DNA from: Dryococelus australis
Lineage: Eukaryota > Arthropoda > Insecta > Phasmatodea > Phasmatidae
NCBI GenBank assembly: GCA_029891345.1
Contig: CM057000.1
Location: 131,862,163-131,926,162 of the forward strand
Direction of reading: 5' to 3'
DNA: 64,000 nucleotides
Shown: positions 47,694-58,745 of the stretch, in pieces
How the letters are laid out: every line of letters begins with the position of its first letter
How positions within the stretch are numbered: the stretch's first letter is position 1
The notes under the pieces: model-generated
The model's database searches: none
Told to the model about the DNA's origin: nothing
Seen by the model: the letters and a program-made list of their open reading frames with translations, nothing else
Made by a program: the position numbers and the translations under genes

Positions 47694-47888
47694 CCCATGA
47701 CTTGTGTTGATATTCCCATTCAAGAAGTTGGTGTACATATGTACCCCATTTTATCAGTGTTTTTTTTTTTGGCAGTGTGTTACTTAAAACTTGGAAAGGT
47801 GGTTTTATGGAGTGTATCCAGAAGTATTACTGTAACAAACACTCTTGTTAATGTCTGTGAACTTTATGCAAAATGCCACGTGTTTCAG

Positions 47889-48077
47889 AGGCACTCTGGA
47901 AGGCAGGCGTCAGAAGCCAGAGTATGAGAAGCTGCTGACTGATCCTATGCTCAAATTCTCAGGGCTGTATCAAGATGGCTGTGCTGATCTAATGGTGACG
48001 TGCCAAGTTTTTGCGGATGGTAGGCCTTTAGCTCTGCCAGTAACCACTTCCTACAAGCACTTCACCTCCAGATGGAA
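47889..48077 (+). CDS. PIK3C3: PIK3C3 (VPS34) exon 2: start of C2 domain
   Basis: The acceptor TGTTTCAG is at 47881-47888. The frame reads [16 protein letters not shown], then [20 protein letters not shown] and [19 protein letters not shown], ending HFTSRW. This follows the first strands of the C2 domain of VPS34 nearly residue for residue. It begins with one base that completes an Ile codon from exon 1 (36173-36243). It ends with AA before the donor GTAAGT at 48078, completed by T at 54449 to give Asn. The C2 domain anchors the kinase in its complex with VPS15 and Beclin-1. The frame is intact, in contrast to everything around it. Confidence 0.95.
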
Positions 48078-48200
48078 GTAAGTTTAAGAACGTCACCTTA
48101 TTGAAAACTGTCCATATTGCAGAATTTAAAAAAATCAGAGAGGGGGAGATAGAAACCATTGTGGTGGTACCAGTTTTAGAGTTTAAAATATTATAATCAG

Positions 48201-49898
48201 TAGGGCTGATTGGTTAACCAAATTTTCGGTCTGGTCATTTTTACAGAAACCGAAATCAACCCAAATTCTCAGAAAAGGCAGAACAGTCAGGTTTTTCTTG
48301 CACCAAAGTTAAAACTAACAAATTATAAGCAATTTACCAAATAATGACACTTCTGCTTATATTACGGTATGTAGCATGTGTGGCATTATATTTACAATAT
48401 TACTACTTAAGAGTTGTTGCGTTAAAATCATCCTAAACAGTTCCCGGGATAAAGAGGTTACAGTTTCCCAATAAACCATGCATTGCCAGTACAGGAATAC
48501 TGTTTTATTGTGTCCGATTTGATTTAATTCTGTTAAACGGGGTTATATATTCAAATTGTGTACACAGATGTTAGTAACGTAAATTACTTTAATAATAATT
48601 TCATATTAACAAAGCATGTAAACAGTTTCCTCAAAAATATTTAGGAAATAAATATGATGCTATGGAGTCAGTGCTGCCTCACTTGCTCATGCATTTTTAC
48701 CTTTCCAGTGAACGGCTACTGACTCAAGTTTTGTTCATTGCACAGAAACAATACTGTACAGGATAGTTTTTTCTTGTTATGTTTCTCTGCTTGCTGACTG
48801 CTTTGTCATTTTCTTCGGCAACACCAATCAATTTAGGTTATCCACAAAGTTATTTAAGAGCCTAATTATAAACCAGCATGGGTTCGTTATTGTAAGAGGC
48901 CGTTTTTCATTGCCTGTAAGAGTGTAGTTAAAAGAATAATAAAGAACATTTCTTTTGTTTTTGGTTTAGGGGGGCATTTTTTTAGGGAGGTTTTAAGGTG
49001 GTTTTACGGTCGACTTAACAGAATTCATATGATTGTGTGTTCAAGGGTATTAGTTTAAGACTGTTGTGTCCGGGTCTTGACGGGTCATGTGTGTTCTTCT
49101 TGTCGTGGCTTAAGAGATCGTTATATTTTATATCTTAAGTACAAGTCAAGACGAAGTAGCCAATCAATGCACAGCGACAATTGTTGGCGGGGAACTGTAT
49201 TTACAACTTGTATTTAGGTTATGTCGTATTGTGAAATCATATGAAAGTAATTATTTTAATCAAGATACAGTATCCTCTTAATTTAAAGAATAGTTCAGGG
49301 TCATGTTTTCTTTTGAGGAAGAGGTTATTGAATTCGCTTTAATTAACGTTTTCAGATTTATTGATGTAAATGCCTAATGGTGGCATCGGCTTCCCCTTCT
49401 ATAAGATTTTAAGAGTTTTTTAAAACGATTACACTATCAGTAACCACAGATGATTAAATATATGTAAAATGTCCATTTTTCCATGTATTTTTGGGTTGGT
49501 TACATCTCCTACAATTTTGATTGGTTAGACTTAAAAGTTGCTAGTTAAATCATAAACTGCAAATTTTCTTGTTGTTTTTCTGTGTTCTTACCGAGTCATT
49601 AAGTAAAATTCTTAATTCTTCAGTCTTTAATCTTAAACCCACCTTTATACCGCTTGCATTGCTCGCAGCATATATTTAAGTTCTTTAAGCTGACTTTCCA
49701 CTAAATTTGGCGTGATTTAAAAACATTTAGCAGAGAAATTATTTTAGTGGTAGTGAAATATATAATACAGTTTCATAAATCTGATTTTTACATGTCAAAA
49801 TTCAAAAATTGTGTAACCATCTCCAACCCGAACCGAGAACCAACATTTTATACCAAAAAACCGAACCGAACTAGAAATGTAAGAACCGATCAGCCCTA
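48201..49898. mobile_element. non-autonomous hAT element in PIK3C3 intron 2
   Basis: The left end TAGGGCTGATTGGTTAACC and the inverted right end TAGGGCTGATCGGTTCTTAC are bordered by ATAATCAG (48193-48200) and ATATTCAG (49899-49906), an 8-base duplication with one mismatch. AACCGAA and TTCGGT phrases lie near both ends. The 1.7 kb between is AT-rich with no transposase frame. Confidence 0.8.
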
Positions 49899-49906
49899 AT
49901 ATTCAG

Positions 49907-50682
49907 CATTCATTATTGAAATTTATTCTTTGAGGAGGCATAGTATATAACCTAGGTGAACAACTGTAATATGAATGGAGTATATTTTTATCATATGCTA
50001 TGGAATAAATGGAAATTACTTTTATTGCCTTCCAAGAATGACTGCAGAAGTGTATAGTAACAAGAAGTTCCAGTCTGACACTACACTTTAAGATGTTCAC
50101 TACAACATGCTGATGAGGTAGGAAGAGATTTTACAAGCATTATAGATTATATTTTCTCTTTTGTTGATTGTAAATGCTCGTGAAAGGAACTAAGCATGTA
50201 TCATGTGCAACAGGTTCTCAGTATGTTAAAAGCACAAAATAGAAATGTAAATAAAAAATATAATCCAATCATGGTTCTACTGTGTTAAAGTACAATTATG
50301 TAGCAATTTGTAATCATTTAATGAATAACTTAATTTGCTATTTAAAAAAAAAAATGTAAATTTGATTTGATATATGTACTTTCTTCTTCCGTTGCAATTT
50401 TTTTTTGTTGTTCAGAGATAATGAATATCTGAAAATTAAAGTGTATCAGTATTAGAGCCAATTACGGAATTCCCTTACTATTTAATACAAATTTTGTTGA
50501 GGTTATGTATATTCGTAATTTTGTTGACCAGAGGCCCACTGTCGACTTGTGGAATTTGGATTATTCCTATTGACTTAAAGTACAAGAACATGAAATTTCT
50601 AAAAATCATTAGAATAAAACCTGTCTAGGTAAGATTTTGTTTCCATACAAAATGAAAGGTCAGGTGGTGGTTCATCCAGTGT
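49907..50682. other. PIK3C3 intron 2, nothing recognised
   Basis: AT-rich spacer between two hAT insertions. No exon or repeat is seen. Confidence 0.45.
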
Positions 50683-53600
50683 CAGTGGTGATGCGTGCTA
50701 TAACTTTATGGGCAAGCTACTGTGTGCAGGGGACAGTAGTGATGTTGATCTCCCCGATAAAGGGGGGGGGGGAGGGCCGGGGGTCCTCCCCTGGGAAAAT
50801 TTGGATTTCAAGGTGCAAAATAGTGCCATTTAAACATTTTTTTTGTAGTTAAATATAAAATACACTGCTTGTAAAAGGATTAATATTTTTAACATAAAAT
50901 TTGCCTGAGTGAAAAATATTACAAAGATACCTTCATCAAACCCAGAACCTTGTCCATTCAAAATCAATATTATTTTAATACCAGTCGACAGTGAGGTATT
51001 TACATACAGAGCAATTTTGTTTGTACAGATGTGTAGACAGGAAAAATGATTATTCGTTTGTGTAAAGATGGAAAGCAGTAAACGTGAACGAGCAGGAGCA
51101 TAAATTACAAATTATATCTGCAAACATTCATGTCACAATTAATATACAGTAAATTAAAGTTTTCACGTAAAAGTATGTAACACAAACATTAAATGACAAA
51201 TTTGAATTCATATTTTTACAGAAATTTTTTCAAACTCACCTATGATGTGCAATATCCCAGCTGTTTGAATCACTACCATGTCACTCAAAGCAGTATACAC
51301 TCTTCACAAGTATTTGCGTTGTTGGTACACTGTAGAGGGTGGCGTAGGGGATTTGAAACAACGAATAACTCTAATTTTTGTTCACAAAATCAATTCTTCT
51401 CTCTCTTTTTTTTACAAATTCCGCCATGACGCGTTCATAAAAATCGCATGAGAGTTTCATTTTTGACAAAAGTTTCTTTTCAATGGAGAGAAGTGCAAGA
51501 CCAGGGAGTTTATTTTGCCCAGTTGTGTTCTGTGAGTATGTCTTTATTTTTTTTAGTGTTGAAAAAGAATGCTCCATAATTGATGTACATGGTATTGTTG
51601 CTACTAATGTACATAATTTATGGAACTGTAGGAGAGCATCTTGTAAATCATTTTCATGAATGTATTTAAGAAAATTTGGAATACTTCTGGTTTTCATGGC
51701 ATCTCGACTATACACAACTTTTTGTTCAGACTGAAGCTTAAGGTCAAAGTGACTGCCATATTATTCAATTAGGGACTTCAATTGGATTTTAGGAAAACTA
51801 TGAGAAAACTCCTGGAATTTTGTAGTATTTACAAGTTCTAAAAATCTTAATTTGTTCATGTTTTCAAAAAGTGTTTCGATTTGTGTTACAATGTTGTCTA
51901 ATATTTTGGCATGTAGCCTGGAATACTCTTGCTTTCGGTCTACTTATTTTTGCATTTCCGATGTTTTTCTTCTGGTTCCAGACCAAATTTTAGCGTGTCA
52001 GAGAAAACATTTTCAAAATTGTGTCAAGAGTTAACATAGAAATACTTTAGTTTCCTGTATCTCCTGAATACAGAAACTGATGTCCAGTTGTTTGGTCTCC
52101 ATTATGTTATATAGGTGTCCAGTGCTATCAAAAATCTTAGAAAACAAAACTAGGAAAAAGACATTCTCAAAAGTTTCTAGAAAACTGATGGAACCTTTTG
52201 CTGAAGAAATAGTGTCACTATCCCATTCATGTGGATTTTCCATTATTGTGGAAAACATCTCTAAGAGGTAATCCTGATTGTTGAATGCACTTTGAACAAG
52301 TCTGTCATTATAATTCCATCTTGTTGGCGCAACACCTGGAAGCGGTTTCCCAACTATCTCATCCAGCAATGCTACCCGCTTAGAAGAGTGCGAAAAAATA
52401 GCAGACAGACAAGAAAGGTTATTGAAAAAAATTCTACACTTGCTAATGTTATTTATGGACTGGGTTAAGACAATGTTCAAAACATGTGTTGCGCAGTGTT
52501 CAAACAATGCACTGGAAAATTTGGCACATACCAGTTTCTGTACCCCATTTAAATCTCCCGCCCTTACTGCAGCTCCATCATAAGACTGTGTGACAAGTTT
52601 ACTGCCCGAGTTAGTGGTTGTAACAAATTCAATTGCATGACTTGTTATGGCTCCCGCAGACCTATCACAGCTAACATTAGTGAATCCTTGAAATCGTTCA
52701 TTGATCTCTCCATCACTCGTTACAAATCTAAAAACAGTGGACAATTGAGAAAGTTTGGCACAGTCAGATGCCTGAAGTAAAATTCAAACAAAAACTAATT
52801 TTTTCAATTTCATTTTTAATTTCAGCTAACACAATATTTTGAATGGCTTCTATTAGGTCGTTCTGGATATTGCACGAGAGGCCAGAAAATACTGTGGATG
52901 TCTCAAGGTGCTGCGACAATATTAGATCATAAAAGTTACAATTAAAGCAAGTAACTCAACATAATTGCCACGGTTTTCTGATTCTTTTGTCTCGTCATGA
53001 CCACGGAAAGGCAGTTCCTGTACACCCAAGAAACAAACATCATCTATTAAAAGCTTCAAAATTTCTCTGTTTCTTTTAACTTTTTCATTATGTCATTATG
53101 TGCTTAATTGTTTGGGTCTATCTAGGCCAAAATCAACTCTATTTTTACCAAATTCTTTAAGAGACAAGAACAAATTTATGTGAACTTCAGAATGCTCGTG
53201 TTTCTGAACAGCATTGTACAGATTGTTAAGGTCACAATACCCAGTTGCAGTCCATGTCTTAACGTCCTCTGAAAACAATAAACATGGCTGGCAAAACAGT
53301 TCGTTTAGGCTCTTACATCCAGCTAACCACGAGTGTTTCTGATAAACATTTTTTTAGAAATGACTCACAAAATTACCTTTCTTGCGTGTTGTCATGATCG
53401 TAAGTTCAGGTGTCGGCTTACCCTCAATGATGTCGCATCTTTCCTGAAAAGTGAAAGCACTCGTGGAAAAATGCTTCACTCGTAATCCACACACACCACA
53501 CTTACATCCACATGTTTCTGTTGCACTCATTCTATCTACACGGTTCTCAGTCTCACATGGAAGTTTTATAATTTTTATGTAGAGTATACATCACGCACGA

Positions 53601-54102
53601 ATATGTATAACATTTTCAGCACCAAAACTAAATGAAATAAAAACAATAAAATTCATGTTGTGTGCACGAACTTGACCACACGTTGATCTAGTTACTGTAA
53701 ACTACACCACGCCAACTGCTTCGGCTATATCCGCTTCAGTTCGGTGAAGAAAGCACTACCATTGTAGTGTCTAACACAGGTTGATGCAGCCATAAGCCCC
53801 TGCCCCACCCTGGGTGGTCTTCCTTCCGTGCCACCCCTCCTTCGGCCGGGAAGCCATTGGGATTGCCTACCTGCTGCAAGCATTACTTACAGCGCTTCCA
53901 AACATCTTGGTTTTGCTAGCCAACGAGTTGTTTTCTTATAATGTACAGTATTGTTTCCAGAGTAGAACGTGTACTGCATGAGTGAAAAGTTACCTTAAAG
54001 TAAATATAAGTTAGAATTTAATATTTATTTTAAGTAGAACATTGTCAGGAAACTGTCTGGGCAAGCATTGCTTGCCTTACTTGCCCTAACGAGACGCCAC
54101 TG
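50683..54102 (-). mobile_element. hAT element with ZMYM1-like transposase remnant
   Basis: The left end CAGTGGTGATGCGTG and the inverted right end CAGTGGCGTCTCGTT are short imperfect inverted repeats. The flanks TCCAGTGT (50675-50682) and TTCAGTGT (54103-54110) form an 8-base duplication with one mismatch. A G-rich and C-rich subterminal patch (50761-50800) is followed by AAAATTTGGATTTCAAGG, typical of this hAT group. The transposase remnant is on the minus strand at 51371-53530. The whole element sits in PIK3C3 intron 2, opposite in orientation to the gene. Confidence 0.85.
51371..53530 (-). pseudogene. hAT transposase (ZMYM1-like), broken
   Basis: ATG at 53530 starts a Cys-rich head. SLNELFCQPCLLFSEDVKTW and HEHSEVHINLFLSLKEFGKN (53096-53330) correspond to a TTF-type zinc finger that binds transposon ends. 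After stops, 52031-52744 gives FRFVTSDGEINERFQGF, LVTQSYDGAAVRAGDLNGVQ and APTRWNYNDRLVQSAF, the RNase H-like catalytic core. The frame 51371-51715 has IMEHSFSTLKKIKTYSQNTT and LPGLALLSIEKKLLSK, the C-terminal dimerisation region. Several stops separate the pieces, so no active enzyme is made. It belongs to the group often annotated as zinc finger MYM-type protein 1-like. Confidence 0.85.
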
Positions 54103-54110
54103 TTCAGTGT

Positions 54111-54448
54111 ATAGGTTAATCTAAATGGGAAATTTAATTGGCTTACAAAAATTTGCTGGGAAAGTTTTTAACATATAGACTTCAGGTACAGTTCTTAAAT
54201 TGTAATCATGGAAAAATTGGAATGTGCATGTTTCTAATTAACTTAAACATGTTAATTTTTAATTTGTTAGTAAACTTAAGATGTTTTTAAGTTCTTACAT
54301 TTGAATGAAATTTCAATTTTGAATAGATCTGTGTTATGGTTTCATGCATGTCAAACGTGCAGAGTGATAATTTATTATACATGTGTATTTCAGTGAAGTT
54401 AAACATTATTTTGCTGTATATATCTTGTAAAACTTGTTTTGTTTGCAG
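54111..54448. other. end of PIK3C3 intron 2
   Basis: T-rich intron sequence running up to the acceptor TTGTTTGCAG (54439-54448). No other feature is seen. Confidence 0.6.
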
Positions 54449-54605
54449 TTGGAATGAGTGGGTTACACTACCTGTGATGTTCAGTGATCTACCCAGAAAT
54501 GCACAGCTGGCATTGACAGTCTATGATTGTATTGGACCATCACAGATGCAACCAGTGGGTGGTACTACAATTTCCTTATTTGGCAAGCATGGTGTCTTTC
54601 GACAG
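54449..54605 (+). CDS. PIK3C3: PIK3C3 (VPS34) exon 3: middle of C2 domain
   Basis: The first base completes Asn from exon 2 (47889-48077). The frame then reads [32 protein letters not shown], and [18 protein letters not shown], ending in phase 0 before the donor GTAATT at 54606. The blocks WNEW, DLPRNAQ and GGTT-S-LFGK are hallmarks of VPS34 C2 domains, and the family also has a splice-compatible break after FRQ. Exons 1 to 3 together make 139 codons without a gap. The helical and kinase domains must lie beyond the window. I searched 54.6-64 kb by eye and found no further exon. Confidence 0.95.
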
Positions 54606-55289
54606 GTAATTAATAAATTTGGCATGTGTGACGAAAGCTATGAAAAGTAACCTACAGGTTGTTTAGTGTAATGACTTAATAATTTTTCTTTGAATGATGT
54701 TGGTTACTTTGTTAGGTTGTGCTGAGCAGTAGCTTAGTTATCTTCTTGTATTGCTGAAATAAACACCAGTGTAAAGGGTTGTCTGAAGGCTGGTGAATCT
54801 GCCCCTATGTCACCTAGTAGTGGTCCTGGGATCAGATGACTGTTACTGAGTTGGAGGGGAGAAGCTTTTATTATATTATCCTTCTAAGCCAGGCCTATTG
54901 TTTTAACAGATTTTATCAGTTTTGACTGATTTTCAACCCTAGGAAAATTTCTGTGAAAGAATTCATGTATATACCACTAAGGTATACGAAATAATTTCTT
55001 CCAATCTCGTATATATTGAATGTTGTATAATTGAGGCACCATAACTAATGTTTAAGTTGCGTGTAAAATCTCTGCAAACTATTATTATGTGCAATAAAAC
55101 TCAACGTGTTACAGATTAGACTGACTTGGCACGTTGGTAGAGGATTTAGTCCGCTAGACCAAAAGCGGGCTAATTTGGTTTAGATAGTCTGCATGAGGCG
55201 AGGGGTGTTGGTTAGCACTTACTTACTCAATCGTTTTGGGCATTGAGGTTGTTTTAGGTTTCATCTAGACGTAACGGATTCAGTCTACG
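54606..55289. other. PIK3C3 intron 3, nothing recognised
   Basis: Intron sequence before the Gypsy element. No exon or repeat is seen. Confidence 0.45.
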
Positions 55290-56900
55290 CCGGATTGGAG
55301 ATTCTACAGGAGTGCTTCGTTGGTCCAAAAGTTGAGGTTTTCCCAGCCAAGTCGCACTTCATTACCGGTCAGAAACCCTTTTACCACAGGGTGACACGTA
55401 GGAGTATGCGGATACAAGGTGGGAAGACAATTACCAGAACCAGAGCAGGCGCGACTGCCTGGCATCTAAGTTCGGCGGCGTGGTCCCGTTCCATCTCTCT
55501 CTCCTGCGTAGGACGTGGTAGTGCGATCCACGGTTTGAGAGCAGAGTGAGCCAGGTATTGTTCCGTTCGTTTTCTACAGCTCCTCTTCTTGTGAGGTATA
55601 GGGCAAACAGTTAGACAGCTACGTGATGCACTTAGACAGGAAGGTTTGACAGTGTAACCCAATAGTGACTTGCCAGCACAAGCTCGATAAGTCCCCACTG
55701 ATCACCCACAGTATGTGGTCTGATCAGGGACGTGGAGCTGTAGGGACCGCCAAGTCTCTACTGGTTGTGCGTTCACACTAAGTTGAACGGCAAAACTTCA
55801 GGCTACGGTCACCGCGCACTGACTTAGTGCGAGTGGAGAGAGATATCCTGAGTCTGTCGCTCCTCTCGATGTGAAGGTTATTCTAGTGGTTATGGCGTTG
55901 CTGTTTCTCCCCCACGAGCACGGACTAGTGCTATTGTGTGACCGGGAAGAAACAGGTAGCCTAGAATATGTATATCTTCTGACTTGCAGACACCTGAAGG
56001 GGTTCCACAGTCGGACTAACTCTGTTTAAATAATTTCTCCCGGTTCCTGTCGGCAGTGCATGGCGTATTCTGTTTCCAACCGTTATTTCAAATACATACC
56101 CTGGAAATGAAAAACAGAAAGGTAGAGAACAGTGAGTGTTTATTGAATATTCAATAAACACATGACCCGTGCTACCTCCTATCAAACCGTAGAGGGATGA
56201 ATGTAACTGCGGTTCCAGGTGTAGGCGACATGGTTTCCAAGTTAAATAGGGAATAGCTGGTTCTAGACGAATACAAATTAGTTAAAGTTAAACTGCTAAG
56301 TAAAAGGTGTCTAGAGGAGAAAAAATGAAGTTGAATACGTATGTTTGTGTTCTTTGGTCGTCGAGACGTAGTAAGTAGCCGCTGGAGTGTACCTGAAATT
56401 TCCAAGATCTCCAAAGGTCCCAACACTGAGTTAGTGCAGGATGTCGCGAGAGAGGATGCATATGAATGACTCCCGAGCCGAGCCCTGCAGCGTCTGGACT
56501 CGTATAGTGGAAGCTTGTAGGCTGCTGGTGCGGGCTGCGGGGAGGGTGTGATGTTTTTCTGCTCTGGTTGGCGTGGGAAAACTCTGGTCAGCGTTTCTGC
56601 TTTGTGCATCGTCAGTGGTGCTCGGTCTTGCCTGAGGTCTGGGCAGCTTGTAGGCTCTCAGCACGGGGTAGGCGGGGCGGCGTACCTGCCGGATTGCCTA
56701 TCCTCCAGGTGGAGAGGATTCTCACAAGTTCCTGTTGCCTGTAGGATAGGCAACATGTCACGCACTTCTGTAGTAATGGAAGAGGTGCTCTTGGTGATGA
56801 GTCGTAATCTTATTGGAAAAAAAAAGACAATCTTTTCAGGGAACCTTTGTGTCTGACAGCAAGCTAAATAGTTACGTGTGACAGATTGCGATGTGGACAG
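55290..56900 (-). mobile_element. LTR of Gypsy element 3 (family A)
   Basis: Minus-strand text GGAGGTAGCACG leads into a perfect 26-base palindrome at 56135-56160 (half GTGTTTATTGAAT) that has AATAAA on both strands. It lines up with GGAGATAGTACG and the hairpin at 4198-4226. GAGAGCCTACAAGCTGCC (about 56640) lies where the copy at 3530-5400 has its TATA. The pol genes of the same orientation lie to the right. The borders are approximate. Small frames here (for example 55381-55698 and 56172-56609) are not considered genes. Confidence 0.5.
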
Positions 56901-58745
56901 CCACAGGTCCTTCAACACCTGGGTTGACCAGCTAAACGAATACAAAGAATGTACACTACATGCATGACTATTGTGGCAAATTGTGTGCACTTTGATAATC
57001 TAATACAACATACATGAACACTCACTTAAAGTTAAAAATATCTTGCATCAGGTTTGAGGAGCTTTGACGCTCAGTCTTTGGTTGTTATACTGAGTAGGTG
57101 CACAAGATATTGCAAACAAAAGCACACACAAAATATAAGCATACAAAGCATAATATAAAAGTACCCTCTTACAAAACTGCATTCTTTCTTGTAAGCGATC
57201 TTCACATATACACTTTGATAACTTATTAAAACATTTTAATTGTGTGCCTACTGCCTACACATCAAATCAGATTTAATGCTGAAAAGCATAAAAACAAATT
57301 AACCTAACTATCCCTTGCGGGAGTCCATCTTATCGTAGGTCTAACAGCTAGTATGTACACTGTGTATCTTCATTGGAATGTTCAAGGTAAGTTCCTAAGG
57401 AATGTTCACGTTCGTAAGTGCTGAAAACACACTCTTACACAGTGGCATTCTTCATGTAAGCGATCTTCACATAAACACTTTCAAAATGTATGGTGACATT
57501 TATAGGTTTCCCTACACAAGTCAGATTTAAGTGATGAATATTAATTAAAATATAACAAGCTAAAATGTCATTGTTACTTCGAACTCTCTGTCTTCAACTT
57601 AATCACTGGCACTGTGGTGAGCTGCTTTACGTGATTCACTTATGGTAGCCATTATTGTCACTGTGGTGAGTGTCCATTCGTAATGCTACCTACTTAAGTG
57701 GGCTATCAGCCGCTGAAACATTTGAACCGTGAAGTGTAAAAGTCTATAAAAAGTTACTGACTTACAGCTTTTTACGGCTGTAATAAAAGTTAATTAGCAC
57801 ATAGTTGAGTGACTACGGGTGCATTTACCTCGTCGGCTCTTTATACTTGAAATTGTACTGGATACTTTTGAATTTAATTTAGCCTCAATGTGATTGTTCT
57901 GCTTACGTCACTGTCTTTGACTTGCGGTTAAATTAGATGTGGTGCACGTGACCGGTCTATAACGAGTCCTTTGCCACGTGCACGTAGTAGTGATTTACGG
58001 CTACTGCACTATCTTTAATATTCGCGCACTTACTGGCGATCTTCGGTCTCACCTTCAGCTGGCCTCCCCCTCGGACGAAGGATAGCGTGCAGAGGGTACG
58101 GCCACATGTATCTGGTTGTGGGTCTCCATGGCGATTCCCAGTACCGGCCAGGCATATGGGTGGTCTTGACGGTACGTGGGGCCATCAGACATCGTGTAGC
58201 AGCCAGGGCGTATGCTTTTGCCGCAACAAAGTGGGAGTGTACTTGTTCAAGGGACGTTGAGGCAGTGCGGGGAAGTGACAAGCCTTCCACCCTGACTGCA
58301 CTGGTTCCTACCCATAGGGCAGGATGTTTCTCTGACGGGGCAGTGCACGGGAGAAAGATCTCAACCCCGACTGCGGGCAGCACAGCTCATCATGGTACCA
58401 GGTCGTTGGTTGCATCGACGGTTTCGGTGGCCAGGTCCTGGGGCGAGGTAGTGGAAGGGAGATTTACCTCAACCTCCACTGCGGGTGATGTGCCTGTTGA
58501 GGGGTGGTGGGTGGCATCAACATTCTCAATGAAAGCAGCCTCTCGCGTATCATGATGGGGAGGGGGGGCGGAGCACTTCCAATGTGGCAGCTAGACGTCT
58601 GGGTCTGCTGGTATTCCTGCATCGCAGGACTTGGGGATGGAGCACGTCTGTTGTAGCTCGACGCCCCGGGTAGCATTATTTCCTGTGTAACAGGAGGTTC
58701 GGACAGTGCACTCTCGTCTGAGCTGGACGTCCCGTGTTCCGGTGG
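56901..58745 (-). mobile_element. Gypsy 3 non-coding 3' region with a duplicated segment
   Basis: This lies between the LTR and the end of pol. Sequence at 57169-57310 recurs at about 57430-57550: CTTACAAAACTGCATTC versus CTTACACAGTGGCATTC, then TGTAAGCGATCTTCACATA in both, then CAGATTTAA in both. This is a tandem duplication of about 260 bases. The part at 58030-58700 has frames on both strands but no recognisable domain. Confidence 0.4.

Noticed and set aside
58106..58555. Opposed 149- and 117-codon frames
   Set aside because: They lie in the 3' non-coding part of Gypsy 3 and overlap on both strands without any recognisable motif.
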